Shown: piece after piece, positions 49,552-61,382 of the stretch
How positions within the stretch are numbered: position 1 is the stretch's first letter
Layout of the letters: each line of letters begins with the position of its first letter
Origin: Ancylobacter novellus DSM 506
GTDB lineage: Bacteria > Pseudomonadota > Alphaproteobacteria > Rhizobiales > Xanthobacteraceae
Length of the DNA stretch: 64,000 nucleotides
Reading direction: 5' to 3'
Assembly (NCBI RefSeq): GCF_000092925.1
Contig: NC_014217.1
Span: 2,294,001 to 2,358,000, forward strand
Program-made: the position numbers and the translations under genes
Notes under the pieces: generated by a model
What the model saw: only the letters and a program-made list of their open reading frames with translations
Databases searched by the model: none
What the model was told of the DNA's origin: nothing

Positions 49552-50306
49552 CCCTCGGGGGACTGTCCGGCCGCGTGGTGCTGGTCACCGGCGCCAGCCG
49601 CGGCATCGGGCTCGGCATCGCCCGCGCCTTCGCCGCCGCCGGGGCGGAACTGCATGTGCTCGCCGACGACGAGGCGGTGTTCGACGTGGCTGCGACGCTC
49701 GGCGCGCGCGGCCACCGCGCCGACATCACGCGCGGCGTGGACCTCGCAGCGGTCGCCGCCGCCCTCCCGCATCTCGACGTGCTGGTGAACAATGCCGGGC
49801 TTGAGCTGGTCACCCCGCTCGACGATGCGAGCCCCGAAAACGAGGCGACCTTCCGCCGGGTGGTGGAGATCAACGTCGTCGGTACCTTCCTCGTCACCCG
49901 CGCGCTCAGCCCGAAGCTCGGTCATGGCGGGCGCGTCATCAACACCGCCTCGCTGTGGTCGCGCAGCGCCGAGGCGCTCTTCAGTGCCTATGTCGCCTCC
50001 AAGCATGCGGTGATCGGCCTCACCAAGACATGGGCCAAGGAGCTCGGCCCGCGCGGCATCACGGTGAATGCGGTCTGCCCCGGCTGGGTGCGAACCGAGG
50101 CCTCGCTGCGCTCGCTGCACGCCATGGCGGCGCGCACCGGCATCGCCCCGGAGGTGCTGCTCGACGAGATCGTGGCAGCGCAGATCCTGCCCGGATTCAT
50201 GGACCCGGACGACATTGCCGGCACCTACCTCTTCCTCGCTTCCGACCTCGCGGCCAATATCACCGGCCAAAGTGTCGGAGTCGATCGAGGAGAATTCCCA
50301 TGGTAG
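49548..50306 (+). CDS. short-chain dehydrogenase/reductase 1 (operon gene 1)
   Basis: 252 residues, classical SDR: cofactor loop VLVTGASRGIGLG, VNNAG, catalytic Ser in the NTASLWSRS area and YVASK with Tyr and Lys. It oxidises or reduces a hydroxyl/keto group with NAD(P)(H). The ATG at 49548 was preferred because it gives the normal SDR N-terminus; an in-frame ATG at 49467 would add 27 odd residues. It overlaps the next SDR by 7 bases. The substrate is unknown, but the operon points to a guanidino, lactam or amino-acid derivative. Confidence 0.88.
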   Translation: MTLGGLSGRVVLVTGASRGIGLGIARAFAAAGAELHVLADDEAVFDVAATLGARGHRADITRGVDLAAVAAALPHLDVLVNNAGLELVTPLDDASPENEATFRRVVEINVVGTFLVTRALSPKLGHGGRVINTASLWSRSAEALFSAYVASKHAVIGLTKTWAKELGPRGITVNAVCPGWVRTEASLRSLHAMAARTGIAPEVLLDEIVAAQILPGFMDPDDIAGTYLFLASDLAANITGQSVGVDRGEFPW

Positions 50307-51019
50307 CGCCCCATCAGGGTCTGAAGGTGGTGGTCACCGGAGCCGCGAGCGGCATAGGCCGCGCGAGCGCCGACGCGCTGGCCGCTGCCGGTGCGAAGGT
50401 GGTCGGCTTCGACCTGCACCCGCCGGAGACCGCCAGTTCCTGGCCGACCATCCTCACCAACGTCGCCGAGGAGGGTGCGGTGGTCGGCAGCATGGAGGCC
50501 GCCGTCTCCGAGCTCGGCGGTCTCGACGTGGTGGTCAACTGCGCCGGCATCTGCATCGAGACGCCGCTCGCGGCCTTCGACGTCATGGCCTATGAGCGCA
50601 TGGCGGCGGTCAACATACGCGGGCCGATCCTGACGGCGCGCGAGGCGCTGCGCCATTTCCGCGGCGACGGGCCGGGCCGCATCATCAACATCGCCTCCGA
50701 GCTCGCCTATCTCGGCCGCGCCGGCTTCTCCGGCTATGCCGGCACCAAGGGCGCCGTGCTGGCGCTCACCCGCTCCTGGGCGCGCGAGCTGGCGCCGAAG
50801 GTCCTAGTCAACGCCATCGCCCCCGGCCCGGTCGACACGCCTCTGCTCGATTACGCCAATCTCAGCGAGGAGCTGAAGCGGCTGGAGGTCTCCAACCCGC
50901 TCGGCCGCCTCGGCCGGCCGGAGGAGGTTGCGCAGGCGGTGCTGTTCCTTGCGAGCCGCGCCACCGGATTCATCACCGGCCAGTGCATCAGCGTCGACGG
51001 CGGCGCAGCGATGCACTGA
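50300..51019 (+). CDS. short-chain dehydrogenase/reductase 2 (operon gene 2)
   Basis: 239 residues with VVVTGAASGIGRASA, VVNCAGICIE, INIASELAYLG (Ser) and YAGTK (Tyr, Lys). The C-terminal TGQCISVDGGAAMH is typical of FabG-like SDRs. CGAGGAGAATT gives a good ribosome-binding site before the ATG at 50300. It is clearly diverged from SDR 1, so the pair probably does two different redox steps or forms a heteromer. Confidence 0.9.
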   Translation: MVAPHQGLKVVVTGAASGIGRASADALAAAGAKVVGFDLHPPETASSWPTILTNVAEEGAVVGSMEAAVSELGGLDVVVNCAGICIETPLAAFDVMAYERMAAVNIRGPILTAREALRHFRGDGPGRIINIASELAYLGRAGFSGYAGTKGAVLALTRSWARELAPKVLVNAIAPGPVDTPLLDYANLSEELKRLEVSNPLGRLGRPEEVAQAVLFLASRATGFITGQCISVDGGAAMH

Positions 51020-51039
51020 GCCACCCACAGGGGAAGACA

Positions 51040-51816
51040 ATGGTCGACAGCGTGCGTCTCGACGAACTGAGCTGGCCGGAATTCAAGGCGAAGGTAGCGG
51101 CCGGCGCGCCGGTGCTGCTGCCGCTCGGCTCGACCGAGCAGCACGGGCCGCATCTGCCGCTCAATGTCGACGTGGTGCTGCCGACCGGCGTGTGCGAGCG
51201 CGTGGCGCGCGAGGTCGGCGGCCTCGTCGCCCCGACGGTCAACTATGGCTGCAAGTCCATGCCGCGCTCGGGCGGCGGCGAGCAGTTCCCCGGCACGCTG
51301 AGCCTCGACGCCAACACCTTCGCCCTCGTGGTGCGCGACGTCATCCGCAATCTCGTCCGCCAGGGCGTGCGCCGGCTGGTGGTGGTGAACGGCCATTACG
51401 AGAATTGCTGGCCCTCGGTCGAGGGGCTCGATCTCGCGCTGCGCGAACTGAAGAGCGAGGGCGTCGACGACCTCGTGGTGATGCGCCTCGAATATTGGGA
51501 CTTCGCCCAGCGCGCGACGCTCGACAGACTGTTCCCGGAAGGCTTCCCCGGCATCGACCTCGAACATGCGAGCCTGCTGGAGACGTCGCTGATGCTGGTG
51601 CTGCGCCCCGAGCTGGTCGAGATGGACAAGGCGCCGACCGACGGGCCGGCCAAGTTCCCGCCCTATGACCGCTTCCCGGTGCCGGACGATTTCGGCCTGC
51701 CGCCTTCCGGCGTGCTGGCGGTCGCCACCGGCTCCACGGCCGAGAAGGGCGAATGGCTGATGGCGGACTACGTCACCCGTATCTCCGCCGCCATGCGCAA
51801 GGAATTCGGGATGTGA
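51040..51816 (+). CDS. creatininase-family amidohydrolase, close to true creatininase
   Basis: 258 residues, the length of Pseudomonas creatininase. Metal ligands are in place: Glu and His in GSTEQHGPHLPLNVD plus its Asp, His and Glu in VNGHYEN, and Glu in LEHASLLETSLML. NGHYEN is the form I recall in true creatinine amidohydrolase, while MftE and other relatives have NGHGGN. Further matches to creatininase as I remember it include SGGGEQFPGTLSLD, YWDF, PEGFPG and FPPYDRFPV. It should open a cyclic guanidine or lactam such as creatinine, in the cytoplasm. It follows SDR 2 by 20 bases, with AGGGGAAG upstream. Confidence 0.88.
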   Translation: MVDSVRLDELSWPEFKAKVAAGAPVLLPLGSTEQHGPHLPLNVDVVLPTGVCERVAREVGGLVAPTVNYGCKSMPRSGGGEQFPGTLSLDANTFALVVRDVIRNLVRQGVRRLVVVNGHYENCWPSVEGLDLALRELKSEGVDDLVVMRLEYWDFAQRATLDRLFPEGFPGIDLEHASLLETSLMLVLRPELVEMDKAPTDGPAKFPPYDRFPVPDDFGLPPSGVLAVATGSTAEKGEWLMADYVTRISAAMRKEFGM

Positions 51817-51843
51817 GCGTCCGCCACGGCCTGCACCGGGACG

Positions 51844-51890
51844 CCCTCATCCTGAAGTGCGAGCGGGGCGAGCCTCGAAGGATGAGGTCG
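51844..51890 (+). repeat. intergenic palindromic repeat, family 2, copy 1
   Basis: CCTCATCCTGAAGTGCGAGC...GCGAGCCTCGAAGGATGAGG, an imperfect palindrome inside the operon, between the creatininase and ureohydrolase genes. Related copies lie at 57064-57171. Confidence 0.75.
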
Positions 51891-51946
51891 AGAGGCGGAC
51901 CGAGAATTGGATCAATACGGGCGCCAATGCCCACTGAGGTTAAGTG

Positions 51947-52903
51947 ATGACCGACAAGTTCGACCCGCTGGATTCGGGCACCATCCCCCGCTTCGCCGGC
52001 CTGTCCACCTTCATGCGGCTGCCGGTGGCCGAGCCTTCCGAGGTCGACATCGCCATACTCGGCGTACCCTTCGACCTCGGCACCACCAATCGCGCCGGCA
52101 CCCGCCACGGGCCGCGCGAATTGCGCAACCAGTCGAGCCTGATGCGCCGCGTGCACCATGTCACCGGCCTGTCGCCCTATGACCGCGCTCGCGTCGCCGA
52201 TTGCGGCGACGTCGTCATCGACCCGTTCGACCTGATGCGCTCGCTCGACATCATCACCGCGCAGTATGCCGGCGTGCGCGAGGCCGGCGCGCTGCCGCTC
52301 ACGGGCGGCGGCGACCATTTGATCACCCTGCCGATCCTGCGGGGACTGGCGAAGGACGGCCCCGTCGGGCTGATCCAGTTCGACGCCCATTCCGACACCT
52401 ATGACAGCTTCTTCAACTGCAGCCGCTACAATCACGGCACGCCGTTCCGCCGCGCCATCGAGGAAGGGCTGGTCGATCCGAAACGCTTCGTGCAGATCGG
52501 CCTGCGCGGCGCGATCTCGGATGCCGGCAATTACGACTACGCCCGCTCCGTGGGCGTGCGCATCATCTTCATCGAGGAACTCGTCGCGCGCGGCGTCGAG
52601 GACGTCATGGCGGAAGCGCGCGCCATCGTCGGGAACAAGCCGACCTACGTCACCTTCGACATTGACGGCATCGACCCCTCGCAGGCGCCCGGCACCGGCA
52701 CGCCGGAGATCGGCGGCTTCTCCACCCGCGAGGCGCAACAGATGGTGCGCCTGCTCGACGGGCTCGACCTCATCGGCGCCGACCTGGTCGAAGTCGCCCC
52801 GCCCTTCGACCCGTCCGGCCTCACCGCGCTGACCGGGGCCACCATCATGTTCGAGCTGCTCTGCGTCCTCGCCGGCGTCGTCGAGAGCAAGGGGACGCGC
52901 TGA
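51947..52903 (+). CDS. ureohydrolase (agmatinase-family) A
   Basis: 318 residues. The ureohydrolase fold has all six metal ligands: GGGDHLIT, FDAHSDTYDS and FDIDGIDPSQ. The catalytic His (NHGTPFRR) and Glu (VEVAPPFDPSG) are also present. The family cleaves guanidino groups to urea plus an amine with two Mn or Ni ions. The ATG at 51947 is preferred, with GAGGTT 7 bases upstream. The substrate is not readable: agmatine, guanidinobutyrate, creatine-like or dimethylguanidine-type compounds are possible. Its stop overlaps the next ureohydrolase start by one base. Confidence 0.9.
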   Translation: MTDKFDPLDSGTIPRFAGLSTFMRLPVAEPSEVDIAILGVPFDLGTTNRAGTRHGPRELRNQSSLMRRVHHVTGLSPYDRARVADCGDVVIDPFDLMRSLDIITAQYAGVREAGALPLTGGGDHLITLPILRGLAKDGPVGLIQFDAHSDTYDSFFNCSRYNHGTPFRRAIEEGLVDPKRFVQIGLRGAISDAGNYDYARSVGVRIIFIEELVARGVEDVMAEARAIVGNKPTYVTFDIDGIDPSQAPGTGTPEIGGFSTREAQQMVRLLDGLDLIGADLVEVAPPFDPSGLTALTGATIMFELLCVLAGVVESKGTR

Positions 52904-53859
52904 TGGCCCATGGCTATGAAGGCGGCCGGCTCGACCTGCCCTTCGTCGGCATCTGCACCTTCGGCAAGTACCCGCTCCAGCTCGACTGGGACCGCATCGA
53001 CGCCGACGTCGCCATCCTCGGTGCCCCCTTCGACCTCGGCACGCAGTGGCGCTCCGGCGCCCGCTCCGGCCCGCGCGCGATCCGCGAGGCGTCGACGCTG
53101 TTCTCCTTCGGCCATGCCGGCGCCTATGACCATGAGGACGACATCGTCTACCTGCCGGCGGCGGCGACCCGCATCGTCGACATCGGCGATGCCGACATGA
53201 TCCACACCGACACGCTGGCGAGCCACGCCAACATCGAACGGGGCGTGCGCAAGATATTGCAGGCCGGCGCCATCCCGGTCGTGCTCGGCGGCGACCACTC
53301 GGTCAACATCCCCTGCATCGAGGCGTTCTCGGACGAAGAGCCGATCCACATCGTCCAGTTCGACGCCCATCTCGATTTCGTCGACGAGCGCCACGGCGTG
53401 CGGCGCGGCCATGGCAGCCCGCTGCGGCGGGCGGCGGAGAAGCCCTATGTCACCGGGTTGACCCAGCTCGGCATCCGCAACGTCTCCTCCACCGCCCGCG
53501 AGGGCTACGAGGCCGCGCGGTCCATGGGCTCGGACATCCTGAGCGTCAGGCAGATCCGCAAGCTGGGCACCGAGGCGGTGCTGGCGCGCATCCCGACCGG
53601 GGTGCGCTATTACGTCACCATCGACATAGACGGCTTCGACCCGTCCATCGCCCCCGGCACCGGCACGCCGAGCCATGGCGGCTTCACCTATTACGAGGTG
53701 CTGGAGCTGCTCGACGGCCTTGCGAAACGCGGCAACGTCGTGGGCGTCGACCTCGTCGAGGTCGCCCGCGAATATGATCCCGGCGGCGTCACCGCCATCC
53801 TCGCCGCGCAGGTGCTGCTGAACTTCATCGGCCGCGTGCTGCACCACCGTATCTCTTGA
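52903..53859 (+). CDS. ureohydrolase (agmatinase-family) B
   Basis: 318 residues, paralogous to A and of identical length. Metal ligands: GGDHSVN, FDAHLDFVDE and IDIDGFDPS. Catalytic His is in GHGSPLRR and Glu in VEVAREYDPGG. Both pair members therefore look catalytically competent. The one-base TGATG overlap predicts equal amounts of A and B, as expected for a heteromer. Metformin hydrolase is a known heteromer of two ureohydrolase-family subunits, though there one subunit is degenerate. Confidence 0.9.
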   Translation: MAHGYEGGRLDLPFVGICTFGKYPLQLDWDRIDADVAILGAPFDLGTQWRSGARSGPRAIREASTLFSFGHAGAYDHEDDIVYLPAAATRIVDIGDADMIHTDTLASHANIERGVRKILQAGAIPVVLGGDHSVNIPCIEAFSDEEPIHIVQFDAHLDFVDERHGVRRGHGSPLRRAAEKPYVTGLTQLGIRNVSSTAREGYEAARSMGSDILSVRQIRKLGTEAVLARIPTGVRYYVTIDIDGFDPSIAPGTGTPSHGGFTYYEVLELLDGLAKRGNVVGVDLVEVAREYDPGGVTAILAAQVLLNFIGRVLHHRIS

Positions 53860-53964
53860 ACGTCGTTCAGAGTGGCCAATTTCTTCCTCGCCGGTGCGAA
53901 TCCGCATCGCCCCATGTGGCCCCGGTGCCATAATGCCGGGGCTTCACCAAGCAGAGGACCAGCC

Positions 53965-54453
53965 ATGCGCGACCACAAGACCGTCAACGACGTCCCTTCG
54001 AATGCCAAGAAGGTTGCCATCGAACTGCTCAACGCCAATCTCGCCTCCGGCATAGACCTCGCACTGGCCACCAAGCAGGCGCACTGGAACCTCAAGGGTC
54101 CGCAGTTCATCGCCGTGCACGAGATGCTGGACGGCTTCCGCACCGAGCTCGACGACCACAACGACACCATGGCGGAGCGCGTCGCCCAGCTCGGCGGCAC
54201 GGCGCTCGGCAGCACGCAGGCGGTGGCCGGCGCCACGTCGCTCAAGCCCTACCCGCTCGACATCTATGCGGTGCACGACCATCTGGCGGCGCTGGTCGAG
54301 CGCTTCGGCGCGGTCGCCAACAGCGTGCGCAAGGCAATCGACGAGTCCGACGACGCCGGCGATGCCACCACTTCGGACATCTTCACCGCGGCTTCGCGCT
54401 CGCTCGACAAAGCCTTGTGGTTCCTTGAGGCGCACCTGCAGGAATCGAAATAG
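53965..54453 (+). CDS. dps: Dps-family DNA-binding ferritin
   Basis: 162 residues from the ATG at 53965 (AGAGGA upstream). It forms a 12-mer that stores iron and protects DNA from peroxide. Inter-subunit ferroxidase ligands are seen in [20 protein letters not shown] (two His and the Asp) and the following [13 protein letters not shown]. It is followed by a hairpin terminator. No OxyR-type regulator is adjacent. Confidence 0.95.
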   Translation: MRDHKTVNDVPSNAKKVAIELLNANLASGIDLALATKQAHWNLKGPQFIAVHEMLDGFRTELDDHNDTMAERVAQLGGTALGSTQAVAGATSLKPYPLDIYAVHDHLAALVERFGAVANSVRKAIDESDDAGDATTSDIFTAASRSLDKALWFLEAHLQESK

Positions 54454-54490
54454 TATTGCCCGATTAACACTTAATTGCCGATACTTTGGC

Positions 54491-54521
54491 TCGGCGGCGG
54501 CCTTTTGTGGGCCGCCGCCGA
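54491..54521 (+). terminator. hairpin terminator after dps
   Basis: CGGCGGCGGCC-TTTTGTG-GGCCGCCGCCG, an 11-bp GC stem followed by AATTTATG, 39 bases after the dps stop. The U-run is weak but the stem is strong. Confidence 0.65.
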
Positions 54522-54716
54522 ATTTATGTCCAAATACCTTCGCTATGTTGCTACCTCACGAATCCGTGTTCGGGGCTGTGGTTTTGCAGTAAGCAGGGAA
54601 TTGCGCGACAGTGATGCGCATCTTGCTTGTGTCATACTGCGGCGCCGTAGAATCGGGCTTGAGGCCGTTGCATCTGCGCACCGGATTAGAGCTCCTAGTC
54701 ATAAGGACGAGTTCGG

Positions 54717-55256
54717 ATGGCAGGCAAGGCGGCCAAGGGAAGCACTGCGGAAGGTTCGGGGTCCGATCGGATGGTTTTTGCGGCACCCTCTACGTTCCTT
54801 GACGCCTCCGGAACCGATACACCCATCACTCATCTGGAAATCGCCCGGCTGATCGAGCGTGCTCACCGTCGATTCCTCGATCTTCTGCGCGTCGAATTGG
54901 CGCGGCTCGGCACGGACGACATCAGCCCGTCGCAGGTGATGCTGTTGTTCACCATCGGTCAGGACGAGCTTTCCGTGCGCGATCTTCTGGAGCGCGGGCA
55001 CTATCTCGGCTCGAATGCTTCGTACAACCTCAAGCAACTGGTGGATGCGGGCTATGTTCACCGCAGCGCCTCGCTGCGCGACCGCCGTTCGGCGCGGCTG
55101 CGGCTCACCGCCAAGGCGCAGAGCCTGTGCGACGCCATCCGCACCATGCATGACAATCGCCAGGGTTTGGGCGACGAAACTGAGGTCTACGAGCTCGGCG
55201 TCGCCTATGGCGTGCTGCGGCGCCTCGAAATCCTCTGGACCGGCTCGCTGCGCTGA
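54717..55256 (+). CDS. MarR-family regulator, LdtR-like
   Basis: 179 residues: a disordered N-terminus (about 1-35), then a MarR winged helix-turn-helix with SPSQVMLLFTIG, LSVRDLLERGHYLGSNASYNLKQL (seen in parts) and DRRSARLRLTAKA. The HYLGSNASYNLKQLVDAGY recognition region closely matches the Hyphomicrobiales LdtR/PetP-type regulators linked to cell-wall and osmotic stress. It is monocistronic, with about 195 bases of non-coding, AT-richer leader upstream. Confidence 0.85.
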   Translation: MAGKAAKGSTAEGSGSDRMVFAAPSTFLDASGTDTPITHLEIARLIERAHRRFLDLLRVELARLGTDDISPSQVMLLFTIGQDELSVRDLLERGHYLGSNASYNLKQLVDAGYVHRSASLRDRRSARLRLTAKAQSLCDAIRTMHDNRQGLGDETEVYELGVAYGVLRRLEILWTGSLR

Positions 55257-55271
55257 GGGGGTGTCCCCCAC

Positions 55272-55376
55272 TCCGCCCTCATGGCCGGGCTCGACCCGGC
55301 CACCCAGACTTCGGACTGGCTGCAGGCGGACAGGCTGGGTCCCCGGGTCAAGCCCGGGGATGAGGGCAACCTGGAA
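55272..55376 (-). repeat. intergenic palindromic repeat, family 1, copy 2 (inverted)
   Basis: Same ends and nested hairpins as copies 1 and 3, in the opposite orientation: CCCTCATGGCCGGGCTCGACCCGGCC and CCCCGGGTCAAGCCCGGGG. The central part differs. Confidence 0.8.
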
Positions 55377-55391
55377 TGATCGGCCATCCCC

Positions 55392-57171
<1,780 letters not shown>

Positions 57172-57184
57172 CGCCGGACGGCGG

Positions 57185-58828
57185 CTACTTCCGCACCAGA
57201 TGGTGCAGCAGCCCGGCCGCCGAGGTCGAGAGCGAGGCCGGCGCGACACCGCTCTCCACCGCCGGCAGCAGCGTGTTGGCGAGCTCCTTGCCGAGCTCGA
57301 CGCCCCACTGGTCGAAGCTGTTGATGTTCCAGATCGCGCCCTCGACGAAGACGCGGTGCTCGTAGAGCGCGATGAGGCGCCCCAGCGTGTAGGGATCGAG
57401 CTTCTCATAGGCGACGGTCACCGACGGACGGCTGCCGGTGAAGACGCGGTGCGGGGCGATCCGTTCCGCCGTCTCCTCGTCGCGGCCGGCGGCGATGAGC
57501 TGCGCCTTCGCCTCCTCCAGCGTGCGCCCGCGCATCAGCGCCTCGGACTGGGCGAGGCAGTTGGCGATCAGCATGGCGTGCTGGCGCTTGAGGCCCGCCA
57601 CCTTCTCCTCGCCATGGCCATGGGCGGCGATGAGGAACTCGACCGGGATCGGGCTGGTGCCCTGGTGGATGAGCTGGAAGAAGGCGTGCTGGCCGTTGGT
57701 GCCCGGCTCGCCCCACACCACCGGACCGGTATCGTGGGCGACGGTCTTGCCGTCGAGCGTCACGTGCTTGCCGTTGCTCTCCATGTCGAGCTGCTGGAGA
57801 TAGGCCGGCAGGCGGGCGAGGTGCTGGTCGTAGGGGATCACCGCGCGCGTGGCGTAGCCGCAGATCTCGCGGTGCCAGATGCCCACGAGGCCGAGCAGCA
57901 CGGGAAGGTTCTTCTCCAGCGGCGTGCTGCGGAAATGCTCGTCCATCGCATGGCCGCCATCGAGGAAGCGGCCGAAATTCTCCGCGCCGACCGCGATCAT
58001 CACCGGTAGGCCGATGGCCGACCACACCGAATAGCGCCCACCGACCCAATCCCAGAAGCCGAACACCCGCCCCGGCGCGATGCCGAAGGCGGAAACCTTG
58101 TCGAGCGCCGTGGAGACGGCGGCGAAATGGTTGGCCACCGCCGCCTCGCCGAGCGCCTCGACGATCCATTCGCGGGCGCTGGCGGCATTCGCCATCGTCT
58201 CCTGCGTGGTGAAGGTCTTGGAGGCGACGATGAACAGCGTCGAGGCCGGGTCCAGCTCGGCGATGGTATCGTAGAGATGCGCGCCGTCGACATTGGAGAC
58301 GTAATGCGCGCGCGGCCCGTGGTGATAGGGCCCGAGCGCGATGGTCGCCATCACCGGCCCGAGGTCGGAGCCGCCGATGCCGATATTGACGATGTCGGTG
58401 ATCGGCTTGCCGGTCCAGCCCTTCAGCGCGCCGGTGCGGATGCCCTCGGCGAAGGCGCCCATGCGCGCCAGCACGTCGGCGACGTCGGCGCGCACGTCCT
58501 GCCCGTCGACGGTGAAGGGACTCGCGCTGCGGTCGCGCAGCGCCGTGTGCAGCACGGCGCGGTCCTCGGTGATGTTGATGTGCTCGCCGGCAAACATCGC
58601 CGCGCGCTTGCCCTCGACGCCGGCGGCGCGGGCGAGGTCGATCAAGAGGCCCAGCGTCGCCGGGGTGAGCGAGCATTTCGAGAAGTCGAGCAGCAGGTCC
58701 TCGAAGGAGGCCGAGAAGGCGGCGAAGCGGCCGGAATCGGCGGCGAACAGGTCCGGGACCTTCTCTTCCGCGCGCGCGGCGCGGTCGGCGGCCAGGGCCT
58801 TGAAGACGTCCTCGACGGCGGCACTCAT
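57185..58828 (-). CDS. pgi: glucose-6-phosphate isomerase
   Basis: 547 residues. It interconverts glucose-6-P and fructose-6-P. Signature patterns [50 protein letters not shown] (in parts), the catalytic Glu in MESNGKH and [10 protein letters not shown] are present. The ATG at 58828 with GGAGGAA upstream is preferred over a GTG four codons earlier. Together with pgm it links central metabolism to sugar nucleotide supply. Confidence 0.97.
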   Translation of the reverse strand: MSAAVEDVFKALAADRAARAEEKVPDLFAADSGRFAAFSASFEDLLLDFSKCSLTPATLGLLIDLARAAGVEGKRAAMFAGEHINITEDRAVLHTALRDRSASPFTVDGQDVRADVADVLARMGAFAEGIRTGALKGWTGKPITDIVNIGIGGSDLGPVMATIALGPYHHGPRAHYVSNVDGAHLYDTIAELDPASTLFIVASKTFTTQETMANAASAREWIVEALGEAAVANHFAAVSTALDKVSAFGIAPGRVFGFWDWVGGRYSVWSAIGLPVMIAVGAENFGRFLDGGHAMDEHFRSTPLEKNLPVLLGLVGIWHREICGYATRAVIPYDQHLARLPAYLQQLDMESNGKHVTLDGKTVAHDTGPVVWGEPGTNGQHAFFQLIHQGTSPIPVEFLIAAHGHGEEKVAGLKRQHAMLIANCLAQSEALMRGRTLEEAKAQLIAAGRDEETAERIAPHRVFTGSRPSVTVAYEKLDPYTLGRLIALYEHRVFVEGAIWNINSFDQWGVELGKELANTLLPAVESGVAPASLSTSAAGLLHHLVRK

Positions 58829-58862
58829 GCGTTCCTCCACACCCTTCCCGCGCCGGCGCGGA

Positions 58863-61382
58863 TCACTCGCTCCGGCCCATGCTCGTCTTCACCGCCTCGA
58901 TAAGCTGCTTGAGCGTGAAGGGCTTCGGCAGGAAGCCGAAATCCGCACCCTCCGGCAGGTTCTTGGCGAAGGCTTCCTCGGCATAACCCGACATGAATAT
59001 CACCTTGATGTCGGGATGCGTGCCGCGCAACTCCTTGAGCAGCGTGGGTCCGTCCATTTCCGGCATCACCACGTCGGAGAGCACGAGGTCGACCTCGCCG
59101 GCATGAGTCTCCATCACCTCCAGCGCCTCGACGCCGGAGCCGGCCTCGAGCACTTGGTAGCCGCGCGAGGCGAGCGCGCGGGCGGCGAAGGCGCGCACCG
59201 CCTCCTCATCCTCGACCAGCAGCAGCGTGCCGCGCCCGGTGAGGTCGGCGCTCTTCGCCGGCGCCTCGGCCTCGGCTTCGGCGGCCTTAGGCGCGATGGC
59301 GGCGACCTCCGGCACATGGCGCGGCAGGAACACCCGGAAGATCGAGCCCTTGCCCGGCTCGCTCTCCACCTGCAGCGTGCCGCCGGTCTGCTTGACGATG
59401 CCGTAGACGGTGGAAAGCCCGAGGCCGGTGCCCTTGCCGACCTCCTTGGTGGTGAAGAAGGGCTCGAAGATCTTGTCAATGATCGCCGGCGGAATGCCCG
59501 CGCCGGTATCGGTCACCTCGACCAGCACATGGTCGGCGGCGGGCAGCCCGGCCTCGGCATATTGGGCGGCCTGCGCAGCGCTGACATTGGCGGTGCGGAT
59601 GGCGAGGGTGCCGCCCTCCGGCATGGCGTCGCGGGCATTGACCGCGAGATTGACGATCACCTGCTCGAACTGGTTGAGGTCCGCCTTCACCGGCCAGAGG
59701 TCGCGCTCCTCCTTCACCTCCAGCTTGATGGTCTCGCCGAGCAGGCGGCGCAGCAGCATGGAGAGGTCGCTCATCACGTCGCCGAGGTTCAGCACCTGTG
59801 GGCGCAGCGTCTGGCGGCGCGAGAAGGCGAGAAGCTGGCGCACGAGGCCGGCGGCGCGGTTGGCGTTCTGCTTGATCTGCATCACGTCCTGGAAGGACGG
59901 ATCGGTCGGGCGGGAATTGGCCAACAAGAGGTCGGAATAGCCGATGATGGCGGTCAGCACGTTGTTGAAATCGTGCGCCACGCCGCCGGCAAGCTGGCCG
60001 ACCGCCTGCATCTTCTGCGACTGGGCGAACTGCGCCTCCAGCGTACGCTGCTCGGTGGTGTCGATGGCGTAGACGATGGCCGCCTCGCGCTCGGCGCCGC
60101 CATCCTCAACCGGGGCGAGGTAGAAACGGGCCGAGCGCCCGCCCTCGCGGTCGAGCCCGATGTCGATGGGGCTGGAGGGCGCCTGCCCCTTCACCGCCGC
60201 CGCCACGGCGGTCTCCAGCGGGCCGCGCGCGGCCTCGGCGACCATGTCGACGAGGCGCCGCCGCTCGCCCTCGCGGGTGCCGAACAGCCGCGCGAACATG
60301 GCGTTGGCCCGCACGATGCGCCCCTCGCCGTCCACCGCGGCGATGGCGATGGGCGAATTGTGGAAGAAGCGGGCGAAGCGCACCTCGGCGGCGCGGGCCG
60401 GATCGGCGGCGTTGTCCTCGCGCGAGCGGTTGACGACCAGCGTGCGCGAGGCGCCGGGCGTGCCGTCCGCCGCAAAGGCGACCCGGTGCCAGAGCCGCAC
60501 GGGCAGCGTCTGGCCGTTCTTGCGCTTCAGGTCGAGGTCGAGCACCTCGGTGCGTACCCCGCCGGGCAGCGGCGCCATGCCGGTGAGCAGCGCCGCCGCC
60601 GGGCCGGGCACGATGTCGGCGACGGTGAGCCCGCCGGGCCCGAACTCGGCGAGGTCGTAGCCGAGCCAGTCGACCAGCGTGGCATTGATGTAGTGGATCG
60701 CCCCGCCCGCCGCCGAGAAAAAGCCGGCCGGGGCGTGGTCGAGATAGTCGATGGCGTGCTGCAATTCGAGGAAGGCGGTCTCCTGCCGCTCGCGCTCGCG
60801 GGTGAGATCGCTCACCGTCCACACCGCCGATTTCGCGCCCTTGGCGCCGGGCGCGGCGGGTCGGGCGCCGAGCTTGAGCCAGCGCACCGGCTGGCCGGGA
60901 CCGGCGATGCGCACCTCCTCGGTCAGCGCCTTGCCCTCGCGCACGCCCTGCGCCAGCCGGTAGACGGCTTCCGAGGCGTCGGGATCGGAGGTGAACAGCC
61001 GCTCGACGGGGCGCGCCTCGGCGGGCACGTCGGCGCCGGTGATCTCGCAATAGCGCGGATTGGCGTAGAGCACGCGGCCGAGCGTATCGACGACGCACAG
61101 CCCGTCCGGCGCGCTGTCGGCGACTCGGCGCGCCAGCTCGTCGCGCATGTCCGGCATGCCGAAGCGCAGCAGGCCGGTGGCATAGGCGAACAGCGCGAAC
61201 ACGCCGACCACGGCGAGAACGGTGAGCAAGCCGATGATCCACGGATCGGCCCGCTCGCGGCCGAGCAGCAGCAGCGAGACCACCGCGCCGACGAGAGCCA
61301 GCGCGACCAGCAGCACGAGGCGAATGCTCCCGCCGATCTCGGGTCTGTCGAGCGTGCGATCGTCCGATCCGCTATCCGCCAT
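58863..61382 (-). CDS. cckA: CckA, cell-cycle hybrid histidine kinase
   Basis: 839 residues from the ATG at 61382. Two transmembrane helices (about 20-65), three PAS-like domains (about 85-200, 205-315 and 325-440), then the HisKA domain with [15 protein letters not shown] (phospho-His), the HATPase domain ([31 protein letters not shown]) and a C-terminal receiver with phospho-Asp in [14 protein letters not shown]. It phosphorylates ChpT, then CtrA and CpdR, and so controls replication and division. CtrA is degraded by ClpXP, also encoded here. Confidence 0.95.
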   Translation of the reverse strand: MADSGSDDRTLDRPEIGGSIRLVLLVALALVGAVVSLLLLGRERADPWIIGLLTVLAVVGVFALFAYATGLLRFGMPDMRDELARRVADSAPDGLCVVDTLGRVLYANPRYCEITGADVPAEARPVERLFTSDPDASEAVYRLAQGVREGKALTEEVRIAGPGQPVRWLKLGARPAAPGAKGAKSAVWTVSDLTRERERQETAFLELQHAIDYLDHAPAGFFSAAGGAIHYINATLVDWLGYDLAEFGPGGLTVADIVPGPAAALLTGMAPLPGGVRTEVLDLDLKRKNGQTLPVRLWHRVAFAADGTPGASRTLVVNRSREDNAADPARAAEVRFARFFHNSPIAIAAVDGEGRIVRANAMFARLFGTREGERRRLVDMVAEAARGPLETAVAAAVKGQAPSSPIDIGLDREGGRSARFYLAPVEDGGAEREAAIVYAIDTTEQRTLEAQFAQSQKMQAVGQLAGGVAHDFNNVLTAIIGYSDLLLANSRPTDPSFQDVMQIKQNANRAAGLVRQLLAFSRRQTLRPQVLNLGDVMSDLSMLLRRLLGETIKLEVKEERDLWPVKADLNQFEQVIVNLAVNARDAMPEGGTLAIRTANVSAAQAAQYAEAGLPAADHVLVEVTDTGAGIPPAIIDKIFEPFFTTKEVGKGTGLGLSTVYGIVKQTGGTLQVESEPGKGSIFRVFLPRHVPEVAAIAPKAAEAEAEAPAKSADLTGRGTLLLVEDEEAVRAFAARALASRGYQVLEAGSGVEALEVMETHAGEVDLVLSDVVMPEMDGPTLLKELRGTHPDIKVIFMSGYAEEAFAKNLPEGADFGFLPKPFTLKQLIEAVKTSMGRSE

